Below are positions 27,701 through 39,700 of a DNA stretch of 64,000 nucleotides, piece by piece. The first letter of the stretch is position 1. Each line of letters begins with the position of its first letter. Origin of the DNA: Owenia fusiformis (taxonomy: Eukaryota > Annelida > Polychaeta > Sabellida > Oweniidae). The DNA is taken from contig CAIIXF020000001.1 of assembly GCA_903813345.2 (NCBI GenBank), forward strand, positions 58,357,885 to 58,421,884, read 5' to 3'. Under the pieces are notes generated by a model. The model saw nothing but the letters and a program-made list of their open reading frames with translations. It had not been told where the DNA came from and searched no databases. A program made the position numbers and the translations under genes.

Positions 27701-30700
27701 TGAGGGACCTGACGAGTGGTGGCCTGAGAATTTGTAGATCCCCTAGTTTTTTTGTGAGGCACCTGATGAGTGGTGGCCTGAGAGCGTGTAGATCCTGTAG
27801 TTTTTGTGAGGCACCTGAGAAGTGGTGTGAAATTATAGAATCATTTGACTTACCAAATTCATAACCATACTAGCATGTTTTCAGTGGCATCCGTGTCGAT
27901 CTTAAATGCTGAAAACTGACCAAGGGCCAGGCCGCTAGCGTTGCGATGCTAGTAAATCCATTACTCCCATACCCTTTGCATGGAAATTACCTCACTTACA
28001 CCTAACCATATGAAAGTGCAGCTGAGGCTAGAAACAAACTTTGAGAATCAAGTAAAATCAATATAAACCAAATAAGGGTCAAAACTATTTGTTAATCTTT
28101 TTCTTCACGCAGTCATTCATTTCAACCCTGTTTGGCCACCCGGATTGTTGATAAGATATTTTTGATTTCTCTCTGAAGTAATATAATTAGAACCATAGAA
28201 ACAATATAGTGAAAGAAATATATTCTATATTTTCCCCGGCTGTAATTTTCAATCAGGGCATGCCTAACATTATTAACACAATTAGCCGACAATACATTTT
28301 TTGAAATCAGGATGTCAGTATATATGGATAGAAGTGACACCATATATTTTTTTTCTCTTAGCCCACTGTTGCAACACAGAATTGCCACCACAGACCACAC
28401 AGTAAGCTCAGGAGCTCATTTTCCAAAATTTGAGTCACTGGAAAGTTCAGATAAACCTAAAACTCAATCCATAAGTTATGGGAATCACCACATATTTACA
28501 TTTTCTATCTCACTTTCCCTCCTAATCACCAATACCATTGTATACTTGAATTGGAACGGGTTCTTTGATACATAGCAGCAGGAGTAGACAATAAAGGACA
28601 TTGATAATTCAGGGATCATCAGACAGCCCTATGTTTCCCTAATGAGGCTATATACTAATCCCGGTGGCTTAGATCTCTCCATGGGTACTTAATGCTATTC
28701 ACATACCATTGTCTGCCAAGGGGTGTAAATCAGATAATTTTTTCCCATCAGTTGGCTTCAGTTGTCTTGTTCCATGTGCCGACACACAAAATTATCATTA
28801 GCATTTCCCAGTTGATGCCGGGAAAGTACACATTACCTATCTCCTCTGGAAGAAAAGATCTCCAAGTCAACAACACTTGAAAAAATATGTCAACAAAGGA
28901 AGTAAAAGAAAGGAAAATGTTTCAGATAATGAAGCATCTCTCAAACCTGGACAGTCACTTGGATGATGACGAATTATTATCATTTGAAAATGGGGATAAT
29001 CTAACAGGTCTGTCCGTCGAGGAATTGAAGGAGGGGACGTTATCCCTAGGTTTTACCAAGGAAGAACTTGAGGAACTTTGCAAAATGTCAAGAACAGATC
29101 AAAACAACCAGTGCGAAATGGTTAGATTGGCCCACTCTGCCTTATCTATCCACAAGGACGCTCAAGTTGAGAAACCAAAAGCCAAAAAGCCTAAGTTGGA
29201 CTCAGTTGAAGAACAGGTCAGTCTTAAATGTTTGCTAGTCATAAGGTTTATTACCCTCGCATTTTTATTTTAATTCAGTTCTATGCCGCCTCTTTAAAAT
29301 AAAAACGAACAATAAATTAACAAAATAAATGAATAAATGTAATTAATTAATTGATGATTTAATAAACAAAATTAGATAAACCACCTTGTAAATAATGGGA
29401 AGTTTTCAATCGCGCTTATAATTCTTAATATTCAACTCTATCATCAATCACAACCTAATATGCTTACCCCTAAATCACATATCATTCATCCCTTCTTAAT
29501 ATGTTTACTCAAATGCCTCAGAGGAGAGACTAATAGATAGTGTTTCATTCATTCAGCCATAATGAAGTTAAGATGTCGATAAACTGGTAATTCATATATA
29601 CCCCTTTATCTCATAAATCCCAAGCGTTATTATCCTCAATCCTTTTTATTCGCCCTAACATCAACAATAAACAAATGAATAAATTGTTGCGATATAAGTC
29701 CCACTCGCAAACTGTTTTCATTCTTAAGGTAGTTAAGAGGTAATGGAGTGTTTTATTAGTTATAGTTGTAGTTATTCACTGCTAGGTCATTCTGAGATTC
29801 AATTTTAAAACAAACAAACATTGAGCATGGTTAAGCATAGACCCCCTTAATTGACCGAATACATGACTACCTCAAAGCTCTGTAGTCATATCTTGTAGGT
29901 TGGTTCTCCCATAATTTGGCTTAATCCGAGTTCCAACAATATCACTTGATTAAATAAATCAAATAAAATTGCTTCAATCTATCATTCCAGGATATACCTG
30001 GTAAATCACTTATTCGAGCAAGAATGGAACATTTAGACTCCCTCCTCCTTGACTCCAGATACGAAAAACAAAAAAGTTCCCTACAAATAGAACTCGAAAA
30101 TTTTTTACTAAAATTCCACCCTCCAAAAGACCTTCAATCAGCCACACCCATGGATGTGAGGGTTTTCATAGTCAGCAAAGACCACAAGGGTAAAACTGTT
30201 ACCCATCTACCATCGTGTAACAATGAATCAGACTGTAATTGCCCCAAATCCCTGTCAGCGGGTTCCGTGGATAGTTTAATTGGTAAAATTCGAGCTATCT
30301 TCCGAGATAATGGTAGAGACATTGACAATCCAGCTGCATCCCCTATAATCAAATCACACCTTAAGGCAGTGAGGTTAGAACAATCAAAAGCAGGAGTGTT
30401 ACCTAAAAAGGCAATTCAAGTTCAATTCCACAAATTAAACAAGATAGTGCATCATATTAGATACAAATTGAATAACCCCAGGCTCTCTACCTTACAAAAA
30501 TACGTCCTTTTGAGAGATGTGACTTTCTTCATAATTATTGCTCAGTCAGGCGACAGGGCTGGGGATCTGGGACAGTTAAGACTTAACAACATCATAGTGG
30601 CTCCAGATGAATCGATAATTCAAATTACTCTTACAATGGGCAAAACCACCAAAGTAAATTCTCCAAGAGTCATGATCTTACCTAAATCAGATGGCCCTTT

Positions 30701-33700
30701 CTGCCCAGTAAGCGCATTTAAAACATACAATTCATTTCTCAATGAAAAAAACTTACAACAAACCGGATATTGCTTCAAACCACTCCTACCAGATAATAAA
30801 TCATTATCGCTTGACCGTCCATTCTCATCTTCCTTGGCCAACGACAGATTAAAGTCTTACCTCACGCACTTAAAACTATGGCAAGGGGAATCATCACATG
30901 GAATCCGGCGCAACGTAGCATCCACCTTGATGCTTTTGGGGGTTTCCAATGAGGGAATAAAAGCACACATAGGCATCAACATGGACAGTGTATTAAGAAC
31001 TTATATAGCTCCAGCCCATTCCAAACTACAATTATCCACCTCAAAAAGTTTATCTGATAACATGGCGAAACTAAGTAAATAATCAATCCCCCTTGCCAGT
31101 ACTTTACCCAGGTTCAAAACATAATTTAAAAACACACACTTCATCCTGCATTTTTCAGTTAAGAGCTCTCAAATCAGAGTTACAAAGTGTGCAAAAAGCC
31201 CAGGGCTCCGACTCCGTTGCTTCAATTTTACGAGAGGTAAAGGAGTATGCAGCTAGGCGCGACCCAGACACAGAGGTCCTCCATAACAAGCTCTCTGCCC
31301 TGGACCAGAGAGCGCGCTTAGCAGGTCACAAAGATGCAGACACCTATACCCACGTATTTGCGAGATTCATGGCAAACAAATCAAGTCGGAAAATCGGGGC
31401 TTTAGTTTCCAGCCTGCTGGCTACCAAAGCTGAGGCCGCTGTCATTGACAGGGAGCTCAAGTTTTTCAAAGCGCACCCCTCCTCCTCAACTAAAACACCC
31501 ACCACCTCAGATCGCTGGAACACAACCAACAAGGGGGAGGGTTTTGGAAGAAATCGTCTTTCAATAGTATGCTGGATCTGTAACAAATCGGGTCACAGGT
31601 CATTTGAGTGCACTTCAAGAAAGCAAGATAATTAGGCAAACAGCTATGGAGAACAGTTTCATATCCAGCCATAAAACAATTTCAATCTCTTTGCACAAAG
31701 GTGATAACCAACACTCTTGTTTCAGGACTATCCCTTGCAGTTGGCCAATACAAACATCAGAAGCTCTACACAAATTCCCTATGTAAACATTGGTGGAAAA
31801 CCACTAGACTTAAACTCAGGTCATGTGCCAATGGAAGAGGCCCCCCTTTCAGGACACGTGAACATATTATCTATACCACTACCAGATCCCAACTACTTTG
31901 TGGCTGGTAATGTACACAACTATTTACATAATTGGGATACTATAATACCAAAGGACTCAGGTAATAGAGACAGTATATTAGACTGGATAACCAACTGTGT
32001 CAATATTCATGATTTCATGGTTCCATTTAAAGGAGAATTTCAAGGTCAGCAACTTAACCATTCATTCCCACCTACAAGGGCATTTAGTAACACAAGTAAA
32101 TGTGATGGTTTTGAGGAATTTATTGATGAGGAGATCCTATCAAGAGTGCAATCAGGGGCAATCACTTTCCTAGGTAAGGTTGGAGAAGTTTTACCCCCTC
32201 ATATAATTAGTCCCCTTACAGTGGAGCCTAACAAGCCACGCTTATGCATTAGTCTCAGGTATTTAAATTGCTTCATGAGAGATACACCATTTACTTTAGA
32301 CACTTTAAACGAAGTACCTAGAATTTTATCTGAAACCTCAAAAATGACAATTTTAGATGATCGTAAAGCCTATGATAATATCTTTATTCATGAATCATGT
32401 AGAACTTTGACTGGATTTAGGTGGAGAGATTGTTATTTTGTCTGCAACACTCTGCCATTTGGCTGGAAAAACTCAGCGTATGTGTATCACTCTATCAATT
32501 TAATAGGTATATCATATCTTAGGAAAATGTCAGTCTCTGCTTTGTTGTACATCGACGATAGGTTAGTTGAACACTACAATGGAAAACTGACGAGCGAATC
32601 TGACAACAACCAAAGAGCCACCTTAGCTATCTACATGGCAACAGAATTGTTCTCCAGGCTCGGATATTTCATTGGCATCAGCAAGTCAGTTTTCCAACCA
32701 GTGGACTCCATTGTGTTTTTAGGTCTTATTTGTGATGCAAAGAAACTAGCTTTCTTTATTCCCCAAAACAAAAAAGAAAAGTTTGCTACCTTAAGGGAAT
32801 ATATTTTAAGTCAAACTCATATCGAACTAGAAACACTTCAAAGTTTTGTGGGCCTAATAATTAGTTTCACACCCGCTATTCCAGCTGCAAAGTTGTATAC
32901 CTCCTCCTGCAACATAGCTATTGCAAAGTCGTCTGGCTCTTCCATTCCTATACAGGGCTCATTAGAACAAGAAATAAAATATTGGAGGTACCTAGATGAA
33001 TGGAACAGTCACATGTCCTGGCAAAGTGAAAAACATGAAGTAATTCAGATTTTTACAGATGCAAGTAATCTTAAATGGGCAGGTTTGACTAAATCCAGTG
33101 AGGTTTCAGATTATTGGCTTGAGTCAGAACAGGGACAAGATATCATGGTGAAAGAAGCCATGGCACTGCTAAAAACCTTGGAATCCATGAGCAATCAATT
33201 AGATAACAAGCGCATTGACGCAAAAGTAGATAGTCAAGTACTCATTTATAGTTGGAAAAAACAAGGGTCCAGGTCCCCCGAATTGAATGAAGTCATGAAA
33301 CAGATTTTTCATTTCCTGCTAAACCACAATGCCTCCTTGAAACTCGAATATGTTCCCTCAGCCGAAAACTTAGCAGATTTTCCATCAAGAAAGCTAAACA
33401 AGACAGACACAATGCTGTCTAAGGCCAGTTGGCTAAGAGTGCAACAAGCATTTGGTGGAAAATCTGGACACACATTTGACGCAATGTCTCTTGACAGCAA
33501 TGTAATGACAGGATCTAGCAATTTACCCCTCCCCCATTTCACGCCCTCTGCCACACCTTTATCAAACGGAGTTAATTTCTTTTGCCAAAATCTGTCTCCT
33601 GATCAAAATTATTACATCTTTCCACCTTTTGGCCAAATTGCAACAGTTCTACATCACGTCCTTAAAGAAAAAGTAAGTGCCACCATTATCGTACCTGCTT

Positions 33701-36700
33701 TAGAACCAGCTCCAACGTGGTTAAATTCGCTATCTTCACATTCAGTGGGATGTGTGGTCCTAGGTTTCAAAGGTGATAAACATGCTCTTAAATTCCCAAC
33801 CAAAAAAGGTTTCCAACCTGACTCTAAAGGCCTCGTAACCAATCTTATTGCAGTCCGAGTCCATCCTGATTTCCAACCAAACAGCAATGAAACCCTTTCT
33901 GCTATGTATTCCAATCAAATATCTGACTGCAGAGTGTTGTTGTTAGGGGACTCTATGCTAAGATTTGTGAAATTAGATAACCCTATGGTACAGGTATCAT
34001 CCTTCTCTGGAGCTAAGATTCAAGATATAAACAATGTATTACAATCCACATTAAACCGCTTGCAACCATTGTTCTTATTATTGCATATTGGTACAAATAA
34101 CCTTAACAAACACTACAGCCAAGTACATAAAGCATGTAAACACTTTGAAGAACTAGCAGAAGTCATTACCTCAAATGTAAACATCACGGTAATTATCTCA
34201 AGTGCAATCTCAACCAGTTCAGAGAGTGTAAATTTGAAAGTACAAGCATTTAATCATTTTATAGCATCATTATGTGCAAACAAGACATGGTCATTCTTAT
34301 CTCACAGTAATGTATTGTTGGAAGATTTAGCAGATGGTCTGCACCTAAATAGGAGAGGGCAGATTAAATTCATGAACAATATAAATGAGGTTATTAATCT
34401 ATCTTAAGTCTACCAGCCACTCAGTGTCCCCATCATTCCAGTGCACCAACTTACTATATTAAAAATGTAAAAGACAGAAAGGTAGTTATATCATTGCGCT
34501 TTACAATGTATGTAGTGCAAGACATTTAGTTTAAACAAGGACTTTGAGACTCTAACTTTTGACAGGCTGTGAAATTGTTTACGTAGAATTTGTATTTGTG
34601 TTATCACCATTTGACTTGTTGTAATAAACATTTTGGCTGATGACAATAGACCAGAACCATCATTTTTATGTTAACTTTAATGTCTGTTACAAGAAAGAAA
34701 TAACAGTTCATTCTGATGTTGGATGAGTATGATGAGGTTTGAATGTTAAATGTGTATTGGAATCAGGATAGCAGATATAGTATGTATCGCAGATATGGGT
34801 ATGTAAGTGAGTGTAGTTCATGAATGTTGGGTATATGAACGGTGTGCGCATTTTCTCCATATCTTACATAATAAGTGAACTCTATTAGGGAAGCTGTTAA
34901 TAGAATACTATTTACAGCTGACACACGTAGTAGAGTTCACGACCTCTGTCAGTCAGTCCCATGATGTTGTGTTGGTAGACTTTGTGTTGGGAGGTCCTAT
35001 CCACATCTCAATGACAGTATGCTGGGCCCCGTAGCCAATCATTTGATCTGAAGTATAGCCAATTCTGGCCCCGTTGCCAATTATTTGACCTGAAGTATAG
35101 CTAAAAAAAATTAAAAAAAAATAAAATAAAAAAAATAGTTGAATAAAATAACTGGAGGGGGGGGGTCCAAATCCGACAATTTTTACCCACACTCACAATA
35201 AGCACTGAAACTGTAGAACAACTGCATAATCGTGAAAGAACACCCTCTAGATACGGGCCCAGTATCCTTTGTTCTCACCATAACCAGAACCTGTAGTATG
35301 TGAGAAATGCACGTCACGAGGTTTAGTGTAGCAGTAGCTAGTTCGTTCATAGCCATTTTCAGCCCCTGCCATTCACAAGAGTACCCACAACAAAAAGTCT
35401 ATGCCATGTCGACGATAACTCAAGTAGCGGCACACAATACGGTAAAGTATAGCGATACCTCCAGATACACAAGGTGACAGCAGCACAACCAGATAACCTT
35501 ACATGAAACAACTCCGCCTGGGAATATGGTGAGTACAGAGCATTTACAACCTTTTCAGATGAGCCCCTCTGCACTCCTGCTTATGGAAGGACCTGCAAAG
35601 TAAGTCTAACAGCTCTCCTCAAAAGGGTACCCATCACTATTCGGGCAAAATACTTGGGGTGAGTATCTCTCTTCATTCAGATAGAAGCAGATAAAAACGC
35701 GACAGTTCAAGGTGAATATATCAAATAAAAATTTAAAAATGAAGAAAATAAATAAATCAAACATCATAACATAACAGAAAAATAGCACAAGTAGCTGGTA
35801 GCTTATAGCATTAAGAACACAAAGTGTGTAAACAATCATGAAAGTAAAATTAACGAACTCAGACAAATAAAGAGTCAAAGGTGGTTGACACTTTTCTAGA
35901 ACAAGGTTATTCTTAGGGTTTCACTTATTCGCGCATTTTCTCCATATCTTACATAATAAGTGAACTCTATTAGGGAAGCTGTTAATAGAATACTATCACC
36001 TGTAAATATAATACATGTAAATAGAAAAACTAGTAAAATTGCTGTGTGAGACTCTTGTGAATATGATTAAATAAAAAGAAACTACCCCTGTGATGATTAA
36101 AATAAAGATGAATTAACCATCTATTATGGCCGTATAGTTGTAACAGCATTTTATTTTGGGCGCCAAAACATGTATTTAAAGATAATCGAAACTTAAAATG
36201 GAAAAATTTAATTACTACATATGTCAGCACATTACAATGCACATGTTTATTTACCTTTTCTTTCTCTCTTGCATGTGTGGTGAAATTATACACAGGAACT
36301 TCAATAATTTTCCCATCCTTCATTCGTTGTAATGTTGCTTCTAGTAGGTCAAAGTCAAAGGCATCTGGGTGGTCAAAATTGTACTCATTCCTGGCAGCTG
36401 CTTCATGCTGTTCTTGGGTCAACACCTTTTAATTTGTATAATTCTTACAATATGAATGCTCATGTACAGTTCTCACTATATGGGTTAACATGACCAATTC
36501 TCACATGATGGGTTAACACGTCTCAAAATATAAAATCCCTACAATTTTCCACATGCACACTTCTTAACTATTTATATGTACATTTTTCCAATGTTAACAT
36601 GTCCGGCTTTCACAACATGGGTCAACATGAGTAATTCTCATAATATTGGTCAACATGCACAACTTGACAACATGGGATACATTTACTAGAGGCTAGTACT

Positions 36701-39700
36701 TATAGTATCACAATTGAGTAACATGATTGAAATCCATTATTTTCAAGTAACTGTACTCACCTTATAGAAAGAATCCATGCTAAGTAAACTGACCCACTGC
36801 ACATCAAGAGCTTCAATTATTTTTCTGGCAACAGTTGTTTTACCAGATGCACTTCCACCACAAAGACCTGTAAATGGAAAATGTTTAAAAAATTCTGATC
36901 AGTTAATCCCATGGGAAATACTAGGGGTGGGTCGGGCGGCCCGTTGCCCGAGTGCCCGCGGGTATTAGCTCCACGGGCATCAGAACCTCGGGCATCGAAC
37001 TAAACGGGCCACTTAAATCCCCGGGGATTATGCTCGTTTCGTTCCGTTTATAATTAAAATTTGTTTCCTCCACATTGAAGAGCTAATAATGGCTGAAAGT
37101 AAACGTGAAAACGCTGAGCTAGAAATCAAAGATGCGCCATCAGGGCTTAGGAGCCCTGTTTGGAAAGTGTTTGGGTTTCAGAGAAACGATCCTAAAAAAA
37201 CTATTTGCCGGATCTGCAAGGTGTCATTTACATATTCTACCGGTACGTAAGCATTTTGAGAAAATATCAGCGATTTTTTTTAAAGTTTTTTTCATTTCAA
37301 TAAATAATTTTATAAAATTAAGTTTAGTAGCCTCTTGTTTTATACTTGTAATTTAACTTAATAATGACTCCATAGTAATTGATAATCATTAATTTTGATA
37401 AAGGTTGATATGATAACATTGCAAAGATAGCAAGTAGGGGTCTCAGCTATTATTTATCCTAATTCATTAAATAATTTTGAATTTGTCATGAAACATTGAC
37501 TCAATGTAGGGTGCTGTATTTTTTCAGGGAATACAACTTCTATGAAGAGGCATATTGCCAAATACCATCCATTACATTTGTGTTTATCATTATATTTGAG
37601 TAATGTTTGCTAGCTTTCCCCTGGTGTTGATAGATTGATGAGCTAATGGCTAATTTCTAATCATTAGTCATTGAAGTAAAATCATCAGAACATGGTTAAA
37701 CAATATTAACAAAAAACATAAGACACTTGATTCAGTATTATATGTTTATTTATTCATTTGTACTTATGGTGTCATTCAAACTAGAGGACTGACTATACAG
37801 CCCGGCCCGGCCCGTAGCCCGAAGCAGTTAAGCCCGGCCCGAAGGTGCCCGACCCGAGGGCCGCCCGACCCACCCCTAGGAAATACAGCTCTATACATTT
37901 CAAACATGTCTGACACTCAAAATATCCATCATACATCATGTACTGACTGAATTTGATTGAATGAGGTTTGCATGTTAGTGGCTTTGTATAAAAACCTCCT
38001 ACCTCATACCCACCTACCCACGTATGTTGGACGCTCTCCCCTAAAATTAATTATTTGGACACTACTGCTTTCATCAAATCAAAAGTCAATGACATACCAA
38101 TAACAAATGCATTTCCAAGCTGACCACTTGAGTCATACCAAGGTGGTCTCCCAGCTGTATAGATTGTTCTGGCACCAGATCGAACAACATGTTGTTCATG
38201 ACCTCCTGAGCTCGTGGCTCGGCTCCTCCGCTTGTTGGGTGTTGTTCTTTGAGGACTGCGTGGAGGGATCTTTCTTGATGGAGACAAAGGAGGTGTCATG
38301 TAACCATTTGGTTCCCTTGGACTTGACCTATCTGTGTCCAATGCATCATCACCATCCCCACTTCCACTAATAAAATCAACAAAACACATTGTGAATTTCA
38401 TAATTAGAAAATAAGCAGAGTTAAAATAACAGGCATGTACTAAACACCCTTCAACCTGCACCTTCGACCTACAACCTTCAATGTACTGGGTGTCAAGAAT
38501 TTTTGGAATGTATTTTAATACAAGAACACAAACGTGTACAACATGTCCCCCCCCCAATTGGCGATCCTAGATACTGCAAATTTTTCATCCTAAATGCCGA
38601 ACACTATCAGTTCAAAAGACAATATTTTAGGACAAAAACCAGTGTGACCGCCTTAAAATTTACCCAGACTGCCCAAAAACTAAGTAGTTTGAGATTTTCA
38701 TACAAAGAATCACTCCTGAAAATTTGAAATCTAGCTGTTAACTGGTTTGTAGACAAGACAGAGAAGATTTTAGGATGGAAAATCCAAAATGGCCACCTTA
38801 AAATCTACCCAGAATGTCAAAAAACTAATCATTTCTAGATTTTCATATTAAGAATCATGTAGCCTTGCCCAAGTCTGTATTTTCTACTTATCTGATCTTG
38901 ATTTATTACCGACTTGTACAATCAAACAAACAACAAACAACTCATTCAGCGGTTTCGAGATTTCCATAATTCATACGCTGTCAGCAGTATCGTGAAACCA
39001 TATTGATTGACAAGATCGTGTGGACACGACGTGTGACTTCAGGCTGATAGACCAATCAAAACACTGTCAGGCGCATGAACAAAGCAAACTACCCATCTAC
39101 AACTTAAAATTTTTAATGCTCTGATCCCGGAATCTGATCGAGTATTTCTTCAGAGTTACAATATATTATGAAATTATATGTACATTGCAATGTAAGCAGT
39201 CATTAATATAAATTAGATCATGCGATTCAATGTTGATTTAAAACTGAATTCGCAATGAAAATGCACGAAGACCTCGTCCATGTAGTCGTGATTGATCTGA
39301 ATCTCAGCCTAGATCTGGCTATCATGTTCGATCATTTCCGCAAACTTTTCAACGTTTCTTCTCACCTCTGGGTATTTGTTCGATGCTCCAGCATCCACTT
39401 TGCTCTGATTGATATTTATCTGATAAAATATTTGTATTTTCATGAATTTGTGCAAGATTTGTTCGTGAAAAGTGTACTTGTTTTGACCGTGCATAATAAT
39501 GAGCTAACACTGCAGGGCTGTTCTTGATTGGTCAAATAAACATTGAGCAATTAAGAACATGGCTTTCTCATTGGTACAAGCGGTCATAATTAGAGGTGTT
39601 ACGGATACCCGATTTTGTTCCGATCCGCGGAATTATAGCCTGGGAACAGAACACGGAACAAAAATTAAGAATTTCGGTTCGGTTACGGAACAAGAATATT

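Larger units (their letters stand above)
26494..35996 (+). mobile_element. Tyrosine-recombinase (DIRS/Ngaro-type) retrotransposon
   Basis: Split direct repeats define it. Repeat A (65 bp) is at 26494-26558 and 34905-34969; repeat B (66 bp) is at 34846-34911 and 35931-35996. The order is therefore A1 - genes - B1A2 - B2, the arrangement known for Ngaro/VIPER-type elements. A and B overlap in ATACTAT. Inside are a leader exon, a tyrosine recombinase, a CCHC Gag-like frame and an RT-RNase H-SGNH frame, all open. There are no long terminal repeats and no DDE integrase. It sits antisense in UCKL1 intron 4, leaving only 49 bp to exon 5 and 258 bp to exon 4. The two 65-66 bp repeats look identical, so insertion is probably recent. 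Confidence 0.88.

Noticed and set aside
36030-36254. C-terminal half of the 131-residue minus frame at 36030-36425
   Set aside because: It reads past the exon 4 donor into intron 4; only 36255-36425 is coding.
39255-39527. 90-residue plus frame in UCKL1 intron 1
   Set aside because: No recognisable domain and overlapped by a minus-strand frame of similar length; likely chance.
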